In this document: positions 29,271 to 38,370 of the stretch, one piece after another
Layout of the letters: every line of letters begins with the position of its first letter
How positions within the stretch are numbered: the first letter of the stretch is position 1
NCBI RefSeq assembly: GCF_000445105.1
Contig: NZ_ATDP01000090.1
Coordinates: 2,501 to 66,500 of the forward strand
Length of the DNA stretch: 64,000 bases
Direction: 5' to 3'
DNA from: Sphingobium lactosutens DS20
GTDB taxonomy: Bacteria; Pseudomonadota; Alphaproteobacteria; Sphingomonadales; Sphingomonadaceae
Notes under the pieces: generated by a model
Databases searched by the model: none
The model's input: the letters and a program-made list of their open reading frames with translations, nothing else
Told to the model about the DNA's origin: nothing
Translations under genes and position numbers: made by a program

Positions 29271-29927
29271 ATGATCCTGATCGCCGCGCTGCGCGCCATT
29301 CCTTCCATCTTCCAGCGGGCGACGCTGGGCCTGATGGCCAAGACCCTGGCGCTGACGCTGTTGTTGTTCGCGCTGCTGGCGGCGATGCTGTGGGGCGGTT
29401 TCCACGCCGCGCGACTGGCGCTGGGCTGGGGCGGCGGGGGCCTGGCCGAAGCGAGCGCGACGGCGATCGCGATGGTGGCGGCGGGGTGGCTGCTGTTCCG
29501 GGCGACGGCGATGGCGGTGATGGGGCTGTTCGCCGACGATATCGTCGCGGCGGTCGAACGCGCCGACTATCCCCAGGTCGCGGCCCGGCCGGTAGGGTGG
29601 GGGCGCAGCGCGCGGCTGGCGGTCGCCTCGCTGGCGCGCGCGATCGGGTGGAACATGCTGGCGCTGCCGGCCTATATCGCGCTGCTGGTGACGGGCGTGG
29701 GGACGATCGGCCTGTTCCTGGCCCTCAACGCCTATCTGCTGGGCCGCGACATGGCCGACATGGTCGAGCCGCGTCATCCCGCGCTGCCGCCGATCCCGCG
29801 CGGCAGCCGGTGGCTCATGGGGCTCGTTTCGGCGCTTCTGTTCCTGGTGCCGCTGGTCAACCTGCTTGCGCCGATCTTCAGCGCGGCTATGGCGGTTCAT
29901 ATGCTGCTTGGCCGGAAGACCCGATGA
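29271..29927 (+). CDS. EI24 domain-containing membrane protein (CysZ-like)
   Basis: The 218-residue protein has about 4-5 hydrophobic segments and the EI24/CysZ fold pattern, for example NMLALPAYIALLVTGVGTIGLFLALNAYLLGRDMA. Escherichia coli CysZ imports sulfate; whether this one does cannot be told. Start ATG 29271 is chosen because family proteins start close to this point; the frame extends upstream to 29175. Its stop overlaps the lipoprotein start as ATGA. Confidence 0.72.
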   Translation: MILIAALRAIPSIFQRATLGLMAKTLALTLLLFALLAAMLWGGFHAARLALGWGGGGLAEASATAIAMVAAGWLLFRATAMAVMGLFADDIVAAVERADYPQVAARPVGWGRSARLAVASLARAIGWNMLALPAYIALLVTGVGTIGLFLALNAYLLGRDMADMVEPRHPALPPIPRGSRWLMGLVSALLFLVPLVNLLAPIFSAAMAVHMLLGRKTR

Positions 29928-30295
29928 TGATTGCCCGCCCTGTCCTGTCGGTCCTGCTGCTCGCCCCCCTGGCGGCCTGTGGCGGATCGGTCGTTCCCCG
30001 GGGCAGCTACGCTCCGCCGCCCGCCGGCCCGCCGGCCAGCGCCTTTCAGAAACAGGGGCCTCTGCTGGGGTCGGATGCGCGCCGCCTGACGCAATTGTTC
30101 GGCACGCCCCGGCTCGACATTCGGGAAACCACGGTGCGCAAGCTGCAATTCGCCAATGGCCGCTGCGTGCTGGACGCCTATCTCTATGCGCCCGCGCGCG
30201 GCAAGGAGCCGGTGGTGACGCATGTCGACGCGCGCAACCCGACCGGCGCGGATGTCGATCCGGCCGCCTGCGTGAGCGCGCTCCAGAGCAAATAG
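29924..30295 (+). CDS. putative small lipoprotein, unknown function
   Basis: A 123-residue protein starting MMIARPVLSVLLLAPLAACG: a lipobox LAAC at residues 16-19 after a short hydrophobic core. After that comes a Pro-rich stretch and a folded-looking part with two cysteines (GRCVLD and AACVSAL) that may form a disulfide. I do not recognise the family. Coupled to the EI24 gene by ATGA overlap. Confidence 0.7.
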   Translation: MMIARPVLSVLLLAPLAACGGSVVPRGSYAPPPAGPPASAFQKQGPLLGSDARRLTQLFGTPRLDIRETTVRKLQFANGRCVLDAYLYAPARGKEPVVTHVDARNPTGADVDPAACVSALQSK

Positions 30296-30347
30296 GCGGC
30301 GCTGTTCCGATTGCCCGAAGTTCACAGTGTCGTGGGGCCTTTTGGGG

Positions 30348-30383
30348 TGCGAAGCGACACCTAAGCGCCTGCGAAGCGACACC
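30348..30383 (+). repeat. short direct repeat, 14 nt copies 22 nt apart
   Basis: TGCGAAGCGACACC occurs at 30348-30361 and 30370-30383. It lies in the gene-free spacer 30296-30758, which holds no convincing coding frame. Confidence 0.75.
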
Positions 30384-30563
30384 GAAGCGACCGCAACGCG
30401 ACAGTGGTCGCGGGGACCGCAGGAGAGCGCGAAAGGGCGAGGAAAGGGGCGGCGGTGCATCGCCAAGGGTAAAGCAGGCGAAATCCTATTTTGGAAGAAA
30501 ATAGGATGGGGGGACGCGGGCGCACAGCGTCGTGGCTGATGGAGCATTGCGGGGAGAGATGGG

Positions 30564-30581
30564 TCCCCGCTTTCGCGGGGA
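30564..30581. repeat. dispersed palindrome (TCCCCGC-TTTC-GCGGGGA)
   Basis: A 7-bp stem with a TTTC loop inside a GGGTCCCCGC...GATGACGG context. Translated on the minus strand it reads PAKAGT, a peptide fragment repeatedly seen in spurious annotations of sphingomonad spacers, so this is probably a copy of a dispersed intergenic repeat (from memory). Confidence 0.65.
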
Positions 30582-30668
30582 TGACGGGGGGCGGGTAGGT
30601 CGTCTTGGGTTTGGATGGCGAGGGCGCGTTCTTTCGCGCAAGCTGTTTCCGGGGCAGGCGCGGGGCGA

Positions 30669-30724
30669 GAGGGGGACACCCCTCCGTCAGCACTGCGTGC
30701 TGACACCTCCCCCAAAGGGGAGGA
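30669..30724. repeat. composite palindromic repeat unit (three adjoining hairpins)
   Basis: Three stems lie side by side: GAGGGG/CCCCTC at 30669-30684, GTCAGCAC/GTGCTGAC at 30686-30704 with a TGC loop, and CCTCCCC/GGGGAGG at 30706-30724. This looks like a REP-type element of a kind that recurs in spacers of this group; no second copy is present in the window. Confidence 0.6.
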
Positions 30725-30758
30725 TGATTTGGTGCCGATGGCCGGCCACCGCCCCCCG

Positions 30759-31820
30759 TCAGGCGGTGAGTTTGGCGATGGCCCAGGCGGCGGCTTCGGC
30801 GACGACGGGGTCTTCATCGTCGCATAGGGGGCGTAAGCGTGTGAGCAGGCGCGGGTCGGCGCTGTTGCCTGCGGCGATGGCGGCGTTGCGGACGAGGCGA
30901 TTGCGGCCGATGCGCTTGATCGGCGAGCCGGAGAAAATCTCGCGAAAGGTCGCGTCATCGAGGTCCAGCAGGTCGCCAATGTCCGGCGCGGCGAGTTCGG
31001 CCCGGCCAAGGAACGCCTTGTTCGCGGCGGCATGGTCGGCAAATTTATTCCAGGGACAGACCGCCAGGCAATCGTCGCAGCCATAGACCCGGTTGCCGAT
31101 GCCGTCGCGCAGATCCTGCGGGATCGGCCCCTTATGTTCGATGGTGAGGTAGGAAATGCAGCGCCGCGCATCGACGACATAGGGGGCGGGAAAGGCGTCG
31201 GTCGGGCAGGCGGCCTGGCAGGCGGTGCAGCTGCCGCAATGGTCGCGTTCCGGCGCATCGGGCGTCAGCGCGCGTTCGGTATAGATGGCCCCCAGGAACA
31301 GCCAGCTGCCGTGGGTCCGGCTGACAAGGTTGCTGTGCTTGCCCTGCCAGCCCAGGCCCGCGCCAGCGGCAAGGGGCTTTTCCATCACCGGCGCTGTGTC
31401 GACGAAGACCTTGAGGGCATTTGCTTCGCCTTCGCGCGTGGGTTGTTCCACCAGCCAGCGGGCGAGCGCCTTCAGCGCCTTTTTAACGACATCGTGATAG
31501 TCTTTGCCCTGCGCATAGACCGAAAAGCGCGCGCGGTCGGGCGCATCGGCGAGCGCCAGCGGATCGCGGGCGGGCGCATAGCTCATGCCCAGCATGATGA
31601 CGCTGCGCACGGCGGGCCACAAGCCGCGCGGCGACCCGCGTTGCTCCGCACGCTCCTCCATCCACAGCATGTCGCCATGATGGCCCGCGTCCAGCCAGGC
31701 GCGCAGCCGCGCGGCGCTTTGCGGCGCGGCGTCGGCGTCGGCGATGCGGCAGGCGGCAAAGCCCAGCTGCTGCGCCTGCGCCTTCAGGCGCTGCTCCAAT
31801 GTTTCTGTAGGCACGGCCAC
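30759..31820 (-). CDS. queG: epoxyqueuosine reductase QueG
   Basis: The 353-residue protein has the QueG layout: an N-terminal cobalamin-binding part with [12 protein letters not shown], then ferredoxin-like clusters [15 protein letters not shown] and [13 protein letters not shown] carrying two [4Fe-4S] sites, and a C-terminal HEAT-like tail. It reduces epoxyqueuosine to queuosine in tRNA, using B12 as cofactor. It starts with GTG at 31820. Confidence 0.95.
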   Translation of the reverse strand: MAVPTETLEQRLKAQAQQLGFAACRIADADAAPQSAARLRAWLDAGHHGDMLWMEERAEQRGSPRGLWPAVRSVIMLGMSYAPARDPLALADAPDRARFSVYAQGKDYHDVVKKALKALARWLVEQPTREGEANALKVFVDTAPVMEKPLAAGAGLGWQGKHSNLVSRTHGSWLFLGAIYTERALTPDAPERDHCGSCTACQAACPTDAFPAPYVVDARRCISYLTIEHKGPIPQDLRDGIGNRVYGCDDCLAVCPWNKFADHAAANKAFLGRAELAAPDIGDLLDLDDATFREIFSGSPIKRIGRNRLVRNAAIAAGNSADPRLLTRLRPLCDDEDPVVAEAAAWAIAKLTA

Positions 31821-31842
31821 GGGTCCAGACTATCAGGGCGGG

Positions 31843-32832
31843 ATGATCGGCGACACCCCGGCTTCTTCCCCCGCTCCCCTGACCGCCCCTATGCCCGTCT
31901 TCGCGGTCGAAGGCCATGGGCTTGTCAAGACATTCGGCAGCTTCCGCGCGGTCGATGGCGTCGACATCGCGGTGCCGACGGGCGCGATTTACGGCATTTT
32001 AGGCCCCAATGGCGCGGGCAAGACGACATTGCTGCGCACTTTGCTAGGGATTGTCGACCCGGATGCGGGCGAGCGGCGGTTGCTGGGGGCCAGCCAGCCT
32101 TTGCGCATGGCGCGGCAAGTGGGATATCTGCCGGAAGAGCGCGGGCTGTATCCGTCGATGAAAGCCTATGAGGCGATCGCCTTCATGGGGGCGCTGCGCG
32201 GATTGCCGCTGGCGGAAGGGCGGCGCCGCGCCAAGGCTTTGCTGGAAGATCATGGCATGGGTGCGGCCATCGCCAAGCCGATCCGCCAACTGTCCAAGGG
32301 GATGGCGCAGACGGTGCAATTGTTCGGCACGATCGTGCATGAGCCGCGCCTCATCGTGCTGGACGAACCCTTTTCCGGGCTGGACGCGATCAACCAGGAA
32401 AAGCTGGAGGCGTTGATCCGCGAACAGGCGCGGCGCGGCGTCACCATCCTGTTTTCCACCCATGTCATCGCCCATGCCGAACGGCTGTGCGAACGGGTCG
32501 CCATCATCGCGGGCGGGCGCATCCGTTTCGACGGCACGGTCAGCGCGGCGCGCGACCGGTTGCAACCACAGGTGCGGTTGCGCACGCGGGCGACCGACGG
32601 GGCATGGCGGCGCGCATTGCCGCCCGACACGATGGCGCAGGAAGGGGCGTGGCATTTCGCCCTGCCGGCAGAGGGGATAGAGCCGCTGCTGCGCGCGCTG
32701 ATCGACGACCGGGCGGGGATCGAAAGCCTGTCGATCGAGCGGCCGGGGCTGCACGACGCCTTTGTCGCGATCGCGGGCGAAGCGGTGGCGCGGCAGATGC
32801 GCGAGGAAGCGGGCAAGGAGGCGCGGGCATGA
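31843..32832 (+). CDS. ABC transporter ATP-binding protein (NatA-like)
   Basis: The 329-residue protein has Walker A GPNGAGKTT, the signature QLSKGMAQ (an LSGGQ variant) and Walker B LIVLDEPFSGLD, followed by FSTHVIAHAE (H loop). The C-terminal extension of about 90 residues is of the DUF4162 type found in this exporter class. It pairs with the next gene, which overlaps by ATGA. Start ATG 31843 follows CAGGGCGGG; ATG 31891 is an alternative. The substrate is unknown. Confidence 0.88.
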   Translation: MIGDTPASSPAPLTAPMPVFAVEGHGLVKTFGSFRAVDGVDIAVPTGAIYGILGPNGAGKTTLLRTLLGIVDPDAGERRLLGASQPLRMARQVGYLPEERGLYPSMKAYEAIAFMGALRGLPLAEGRRRAKALLEDHGMGAAIAKPIRQLSKGMAQTVQLFGTIVHEPRLIVLDEPFSGLDAINQEKLEALIREQARRGVTILFSTHVIAHAERLCERVAIIAGGRIRFDGTVSAARDRLQPQVRLRTRATDGAWRRALPPDTMAQEGAWHFALPAEGIEPLLRALIDDRAGIESLSIERPGLHDAFVAIAGEAVARQMREEAGKEARA

Positions 32833-34019
32833 GGGCATTGTGGCGCGCGGCGTTCGTCATCGCCCGGCGTGATTTCACCGCGGTGGTGCTGTCGCGCACC
32901 TTCATCCTGTTCCTGCTGGGGCCGTTGCTGCCGATCGTCATCGGCTTTGCCTTTGGCGGGCTGGGCGAGCGGATTTCGCGGTCGGACCTGCGGCCGGCAG
33001 TGGGCGTGGCGCTGGCCCCGGCGGAGACGGCGGCGATGCTGCGGGCGCAACGGCGGCTGACCGAGCGGATGGGCGCGGATGCGCTGCCGCGCCTGCAACG
33101 GGCGCCGCTGACGCCCGACCCGCGCGCGCAGCTGGCGGACCCGGATTCGCAGGTCGTGGCGATTATCTCGGGCAGCCTGACGCGCCCGGTGCTGACGGGA
33201 AAGCCCGAGGATCTGGACCGGTTGCAGGGCGACGTCAGCCTGTTGGCGACGGCGGCGCTGGCGGAACGGACGTTGCGCTTCGTGCCGGTTGAGCGGCAGG
33301 AAGTGGCGAAAAGCCTTGGCGCGCAGGCGCAGGCGCAACTGCTGATCGGGCGGGCAGCGCAGGTGGTGATATTTTTCCTCACCATCTTGCTGGCCGGCAT
33401 GATCCTGTCCAACCTGGTCGAGGAAAAGACGAACAAGATCATCGAGATATTGGCCGCGGCCGTGCCGATCGACGCGATATTCCTGGGCAAGCTGATGGCG
33501 ATGCTGGCGATGAGCCTGGTGGGCATCGCCTTTTGGGGCGGGACGGCGCTCGCCATCTTCCTGGCGGCGGGCGGGCAGCCGGCGGCATTGCCCGCGCCGG
33601 CGGTGGGATGGCCGATCTTCCTGGCGCTGGCGCTCGCCTATTTCACCATGGCCTATACGCTGCTTGGGTCGCTGTTCCTGGGGATCGGCGCGCAGGCGGC
33701 GACCGTGCGCGAAGTGCAGACGCTCAACATGCCGATCACCATGGGACAGATGCTGATCTTCTTCTTCGCCAGCTATGCCGTCGACCATATGGGGTCGCCG
33801 GCCGAGATCGCGGCGTGCATCTTCCCGTTCAGTTCGCCCTTCGCGATGATCGCGCGGGCGGGGCAGGAGGCGGCGGTGTGGCCGCATCTGCTGGCGCTGC
33901 TATGGCAGGCGGCGTTCGTGGCGCTGATCATCCGCGTGGGCGTGCTGCTGTTCCGGCGGCATGTGATGCAGTCGGGCGGGCGCTGGTGGAAGCAGCTGTT
34001 CAGGCCGGCGACAGGCTGA
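32829..34019 (+). CDS. ABC transporter permease (NatB/ABC-2 type)
   Basis: The 396-residue protein has one N-terminal TM, a periplasmic domain of about 160 residues, and five to six C-terminal TMs starting with VVIFFLTILLAGMILSNLVEEKTNKIIEIL, a hallmark of ABC-2 exporter permeases. With the preceding ATPase it should form a half-pair homodimer exporter, similar to sodium exporters NatAB; the substrate is inference only. It is coupled by ATGA overlap. Confidence 0.87.
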   Translation: MRALWRAAFVIARRDFTAVVLSRTFILFLLGPLLPIVIGFAFGGLGERISRSDLRPAVGVALAPAETAAMLRAQRRLTERMGADALPRLQRAPLTPDPRAQLADPDSQVVAIISGSLTRPVLTGKPEDLDRLQGDVSLLATAALAERTLRFVPVERQEVAKSLGAQAQAQLLIGRAAQVVIFFLTILLAGMILSNLVEEKTNKIIEILAAAVPIDAIFLGKLMAMLAMSLVGIAFWGGTALAIFLAAGGQPAALPAPAVGWPIFLALALAYFTMAYTLLGSLFLGIGAQAATVREVQTLNMPITMGQMLIFFFASYAVDHMGSPAEIAACIFPFSSPFAMIARAGQEAAVWPHLLALLWQAAFVALIIRVGVLLFRRHVMQSGGRWWKQLFRPATG

Positions 34020-34026
34020 TTGCGCT

Positions 34027-34515
34027 ATGCCGTTGGCCATGAACAGACGGCATTTCCTGGGCGGTGTCGCCAGCGGCGTGGGCGCTGTGGCGCTGTGGCA
34101 ATTATTGCCGGGCGAGGCGGAGGCGGCCTATGCCTACACGCTGAGCGACGCGCAATGGCGCAAGAAGCTGAGCCCCTGGGCCTATAAGGTGTTGCGGCAG
34201 GAAGCGACCGAGCGCCCCTATAGCAGCCCGCTCAATGAGGAGCATCGCGCGGGTATCTTCGCCTGCGCGGGGTGCGCGCAAAAATTGTTCAGCAGCAAGA
34301 CGAAGTTCGACAGCGGCACGGGCTGGCCCAGTTTCTGGGCGCCTTTGCCGCGCGCAGTGGGCACCAGTCGCGACTTCGCGCTGGGCTATCCGCGCACGGA
34401 GGTGCATTGCGCGCGCTGTGGGGGGCATCTGGGCCATGTGTTCGACGATGGTCCCAAGCCCACGGGCAAGCGTTATTGCATGAACGGCGTGGCGCTCAGC
34501 TTCCAGCCCGCCTGA
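34027..34515 (+). CDS. msrB: peptide-methionine (R)-S-oxide reductase, Tat-exported
   Basis: The 162-residue protein has a Tat motif NRRHFLGG at the start with a hydrophobic stretch and likely cleavage after AEA. The MsrB domain shows CAGC and CARCGGHLGHVF (zinc ligands) and the catalytic RYCMNGVAL near the end. It reduces methionine-R-sulfoxide in proteins, here probably in the periplasm. It may use either ATG 34027 or 34039. Its 3' end overlaps the convergent gene by 20 nt. Confidence 0.9.
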   Translation: MPLAMNRRHFLGGVASGVGAVALWQLLPGEAEAAYAYTLSDAQWRKKLSPWAYKVLRQEATERPYSSPLNEEHRAGIFACAGCAQKLFSSKTKFDSGTGWPSFWAPLPRAVGTSRDFALGYPRTEVHCARCGGHLGHVFDDGPKPTGKRYCMNGVALSFQPA

Positions 34516-36262
34516 TCCGCCATATCCGCAGCGGCCCCTTGCCCGGCAGCGGCTCCAGCCAATCGGGCGCGCGGCCCTGCCGGACCATGGCGGCCAACCC
34601 TTTAGGATTTTCGCGCGCGTAGGAGCGCAGTTCCGTCAGCGAATCGCAGCCGACCAGATAGGTCGCGCCGCTGCCCGCGACGATGGATCGCGCCTGTTGC
34701 GGGTCGGCGACGAAGGCGCGGATAACCTGCGTCAGGCCCGCGACATTGCGATGATGCGCGGTGGCGATGACGCTGTGGCGGGTGCGCAGCAAGATGTCGG
34801 GGCCCATGTCGATCGGCGCGAACAGCGTGGCGGGCGGCAGGCGGTCGAGCGGCGCGAGGAGGAGTTGGGCGCGGCAGTCGGCGGCGGCGCTCTTGTCCTC
34901 GGCCGGGTGGCTGGAGACAAGCGCGATCCAGCCAGCGCTCAGCCCCGCTGGCGACAGCAGCACCAGCGCCGCTGAACCAAGGACGCGGATGATGGGGCTG
35001 CGTGCGGCCTGGGCGCGGCGAAAGAGCAGGACGATGAGCCAGGCGATGCCCGGCAGCGCGAAGAGATGGGCGACCGACAGGGCGCGCATCACCAGCATCG
35101 CCACGAGCGTCGCGCCGACGATCAGCAGCGCGAGCGTCACCCAGCGCGCCCGCGCCGCGCCGGATGAGCGCCATGCCGCCAGCAGCGCGCCGGCCAGACC
35201 CGCCAGCGCCGGCAGCAGGATGGCGCCGCGCATGGCAAGGTCCTGCGCCCAGATCGGCCGCCCTTCCATGACCTTGAGATACCAGAGGCGATAGGCGACC
35301 GGGCCGAGCGCGGCGAAGGGATCGCCCGACAGGCAGGGGCCGCCGGTCCCGAGGAAGGTCAGGACCGCCGCGCCGCCCGCCAGCGCGGCGACGATCAGCC
35401 GCCGCCTGGCCGTATCGAGGCCGATGACGCGCCCGGCGAGGGCAGCGGCGAGGGCCAGCGCGACGAGCGGCCAGACATAGGCGTAGGACAGGGCGTCGCA
35501 ATGGGTGGCGAGCAGCGCGCCCGGCCCGCGTAGGAGCGTGAGCAGGACTGCGGCGCTAAGGCCGAGCGTGACGGCGAAGGCGAGGAAGCGCGGCCCCTGA
35601 TTCCGGTCGATCCAGTGGCGCAGCGCGAACAGAGCGGCGAACAGCGCGGCATAGGGGAGCGCCTCGCTCGAAATCTGGAGCCATGTCGCCAGCGCCAGGG
35701 CGGCGATGACGCCGCCCCGCGCCGGGCGCCCATCGAACGCGCCCATCAGCGCGACGCCGGCAAGCAGTATCTGCCAGCCATGATGGTCGATGCGCAGCGG
35801 CGCGAACTGGACCAGGATGCTGGGCGACGTCAGCAGCAGGATGACGCCGACCAGCGCTACGGCGCTGCCCGCGACCCGGCGCGCGGCGGTGAAGGCGGCG
35901 GCGACGAGGCCGCCCAGCAGGAGCAGCGGCACGGCGATGCAGGCGACAAGCTCGGCGCTCGCCGCGCCGAGCAACGGCCGCAGGAGGAGGATGAAGGCCG
36001 CGATCGGCATGTCGACGATTCGCGACCAGTGCATCGGCCCGCCATGGGGCGGGTTCACCCGATGCTGGGACACATCGAAAAAGGATTGGCCGGCCAGCCA
36101 GTCGCGCACCTGCACCAGCCGCATCGCATCATCGGGATCGCGAAAGGCGGGCGCGGAAAAGCGGCCATGGTAGAGCCACAGCAGGACGAGGCAGCAGACC
36201 AGCCAGGCCAGCCCTGCCCAGAGCGCGGCGCGGCGCAGGTCAGGCGCGGGCGAAGATGCCAT
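34496..36262 (-). CDS. polytopic membrane protein, glycosyltransferase-like
   Basis: A protein of about 588 residues with roughly 10-12 hydrophobic segments and an extracytoplasmic C-terminal region. Near the N-terminus it has FRDPDDAMRLVQVRDWLAGQS and HWSRIVDMP, an acidic-loop arrangement like membrane GT-C glycosyltransferases and oligosaccharyltransferases. I do not recognise the exact family. The start at 36262 overlaps gtrA by 23 nt. It sits with a GtrA protein and a mutase-like flavoprotein, suggesting surface glycan work (inference). Confidence 0.7.
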   Translation of the reverse strand: MASSPAPDLRRAALWAGLAWLVCCLVLLWLYHGRFSAPAFRDPDDAMRLVQVRDWLAGQSFFDVSQHRVNPPHGGPMHWSRIVDMPIAAFILLLRPLLGAASAELVACIAVPLLLLGGLVAAAFTAARRVAGSAVALVGVILLLTSPSILVQFAPLRIDHHGWQILLAGVALMGAFDGRPARGGVIAALALATWLQISSEALPYAALFAALFALRHWIDRNQGPRFLAFAVTLGLSAAVLLTLLRGPGALLATHCDALSYAYVWPLVALALAAALAGRVIGLDTARRRLIVAALAGGAAVLTFLGTGGPCLSGDPFAALGPVAYRLWYLKVMEGRPIWAQDLAMRGAILLPALAGLAGALLAAWRSSGAARARWVTLALLIVGATLVAMLVMRALSVAHLFALPGIAWLIVLLFRRAQAARSPIIRVLGSAALVLLSPAGLSAGWIALVSSHPAEDKSAAADCRAQLLLAPLDRLPPATLFAPIDMGPDILLRTRHSVIATAHHRNVAGLTQVIRAFVADPQQARSIVAGSGATYLVGCDSLTELRSYARENPKGLAAMVRQGRAPDWLEPLPGKGPLRIWRIRRAGS

Positions 36263-36647
36263 ATTTGCGGATCGCATAGACGGTGAGGAAGCTGACCGGG
36301 ACGGACAGGAGCTTGGCGAGCGCAGGCGCGGTGCCGACGAGGCTGAGCGCGCCGACCATCGCCATGGTCATGCCCATGCCCAGCAGCGCGCTGGCGATGA
36401 AGGCGAGGCGCTGGCCATGCGATGGCCCTGCGCCGGTGTCGAAGACGAAGCGGACGCTGATCGCCCAATGGACCAGCAGGCCGCCGGCATAGCCACCGCA
36501 CGCCGCCGCGACCGGCGGCAGGCCCAGGCGGTCCAGCAGCAGGAACAGGGCGAAGTCGCTGGCGAGCGCGATGATGCTGGCCAGCAGATAGCGGGCGAAC
36601 ATCAGGCGCGCGACCGGCAGGACCGCCGCCCGCAGGCGGGAGGCCAT
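36240..36647 (-). CDS. GtrA family membrane protein
   Basis: The 135-residue protein has four hydrophobic segments and the GtrA/DPMS pattern RYLLASIIALASDFALFLLL and ending YAIRKYGIFA. GtrA proteins are thought to flip undecaprenyl-phosphate-linked sugars. It starts at 36647, with 36602 as an alternative, five bases after the FAD enzyme stop at 36652, and overlaps the next gene, so the three form one operon. Confidence 0.82.
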   Translation of the reverse strand: MASRLRAAVLPVARLMFARYLLASIIALASDFALFLLLDRLGLPPVAAACGGYAGGLLVHWAISVRFVFDTGAGPSHGQRLAFIASALLGMGMTMAMVGALSLVGTAPALAKLLSVPVSFLTVYAIRKYGIFARA

Positions 36648-36651
36648 GGGG

Positions 36652-38175
36652 TCAGGCCGCCTTGAGCCGGGCGGGGACGGCGCGGACGCTGGCGAGCGCG
36701 GGCTGCGCGTCTACATCCTGTCCTTCCGCGCCGGCCTCATGATATTCGGCATCCTCATTGACCTGCCACACGTCATGGACGCGGCGGCCGGCGATGATGT
36801 TGCGCACCGTCAGCATCGCGGTCATCATCGCATGATCCTGGTTATTATAGCGGTGCATGCCGTTGCGCCCGACCATGTGGAGCGTGGGATAGCGCGCCTC
36901 CAATTCGGTGCGCATCGCCAGCACATTGGCGGCATAGGCGTCGTCATAGACGGGATAGGCCTTTTCCTGACGCACCACCGCGCCGCCGACGACATCCTGC
37001 GGCTCGCACAGGCCAAGCTGCGCCATTTCGCGTGTCGCTAGCGCGATCAGATCGGCATCGGTCGAGGACCAGAGGCCGTCGCCTTCGAAACAGAAATATT
37101 CGAGGCCCACGCAGGCGAGCGTGGGATCGGGCACCATTTCGGGCGACCAGCTGCGGAAATTCTGGATGCGGCCGACCTGCACGCGCGGATCATGGATATA
37201 GATCCAGTTGTCGGGGAAGATATCATCCCCCTTCACCATCAACGCGACAGTCAGGAAATCGCGATATTTAAGGTCCATCGCCTGCGGCAGCGTAGCGGGC
37301 AGCGGGTGGATGCGGCCGGCCAGTTCGCGCATCGGCGCGGAGGAAATGACATGGCCGGCGCGGATGGTGACGTCGCCATCGGGGCCGTCGGCAATGAGCC
37401 GCCATGTGCCATGCGTCTGGTCTTCCTCCAGCCGTTTGAAGCTGTGCGCCATCAGCACCTGGTTGCCGCCCGCGACCACATAATCGCGCGCCGCGTCCCA
37501 CATCATGCCGGGGCCAAGGCGCGGATAGCGGAAACTTTCCAGCAGCGTCTTGGTCGCCATGCCGTCATTGGGCGTCTTGTTGAGGCCAAGGCTACGCTTG
37601 AGCCCATCCTTGACCGCGCCCCAGAGCGACAGGCCCTTGATCCGCTGTGCTGCCCAGTCGGCCGACATTTCATCGCACGGCATGCCCCAGACCTTTTCGG
37701 TATAGGTCTTGAAGAAGATCGAGAACAGCTTGTGCCCGAAGGCGTTGACGGTCCAGTCCTGGAAGGAGCGGATGTCACGATTGGGAAAGAGTTTCGCCTT
37801 GGCGAAGCTCGCCATGCAGAGCGTCGAGCGCCAGAGGCCCAGATTGCGCAGCGCTTCGAACGCGCGCAGAGGATAGCTGTAATATTTGCCCTCATAATAA
37901 ATGCGGCTCATGCGCGGGCGCTGGATGAAATCGTCGGGCAATATCTCGTTCCAGAGGTCGACCACCTGCTGCGACTTGGAAAAGAAGCGGTGGCCTCCAA
38001 TGTCGAAGCGAAAGCCATTCAACTCCACCGTGCGGCTGATGCCGCCGACATAGGTCGGGTCCTTTTCGATCACGGCAACGCTATAGCCCTGCTTGGTCAG
38101 CAGATAGGCGGCGGTCAGGCCGGCCGGGCCAGCCCCGATAATGGCAACATCCACCTTCTGATCGGTACGCGGCAT
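36652..38175 (-). CDS. FAD-dependent oxidoreductase, UDP-galactopyranose mutase-like
   Basis: The 507-residue protein has the FAD Rossmann loop IIGAGPAGLTAAYLL near residue 12, an ADP-pocket Glu-Lys (VIEKDP), the GGHRFFS block near residue 60 and a C-terminal MVGRNGMHRYNNQDHAM. This resembles the amine-oxidase/protoporphyrinogen-like superfamily and particularly UDP-galactopyranose mutases. Function is probably in polysaccharide building given gtrA and the polytopic protein downstream. It starts at ATG 38175. Confidence 0.75.
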   Translation of the reverse strand: MPRTDQKVDVAIIGAGPAGLTAAYLLTKQGYSVAVIEKDPTYVGGISRTVELNGFRFDIGGHRFFSKSQQVVDLWNEILPDDFIQRPRMSRIYYEGKYYSYPLRAFEALRNLGLWRSTLCMASFAKAKLFPNRDIRSFQDWTVNAFGHKLFSIFFKTYTEKVWGMPCDEMSADWAAQRIKGLSLWGAVKDGLKRSLGLNKTPNDGMATKTLLESFRYPRLGPGMMWDAARDYVVAGGNQVLMAHSFKRLEEDQTHGTWRLIADGPDGDVTIRAGHVISSAPMRELAGRIHPLPATLPQAMDLKYRDFLTVALMVKGDDIFPDNWIYIHDPRVQVGRIQNFRSWSPEMVPDPTLACVGLEYFCFEGDGLWSSTDADLIALATREMAQLGLCEPQDVVGGAVVRQEKAYPVYDDAYAANVLAMRTELEARYPTLHMVGRNGMHRYNNQDHAMMTAMLTVRNIIAGRRVHDVWQVNEDAEYHEAGAEGQDVDAQPALASVRAVPARLKAA

Positions 38176-38279
38176 GGCAATATGGTCCCCCGATGGTCTT
38201 CGTGCCGACCGGAGTGAAGGAAATCTTCTAAGGAGTGGTTAATCGCCGGTAAGCATGACGGCGCGTCGGCCAAGACAAA

Positions 38280-38311
38280 GGGCCGCCCCGCATGATGCGG
38301 AACGGCCCCCT
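38280..38311 (-). terminator. likely terminator after the urcA-family gene
   Basis: On the minus strand an extended stem (GGGGCCG and CCGCAT / ATGCGG and CGGCCC) is followed by TTTGTCTTGG, about 60 nt after the urcA stop and before the FAD enzyme gene. A second small stem with a UUCG-like loop lies at 38317-38334. Confidence 0.4.
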
Positions 38312-38370
38312 GCAGTCCCCTTCGTGGGGGAAGGATCAGGCGCGGCGGATGCGCTCTGGCAATGGCCCGA

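Noticed and set aside
30361..30693. 110-residue minus-strand frame in the spacer
   Set aside because: Its middle reads VIPAKAGTHL, the translated form of the dispersed palindrome, with no other coding signs.
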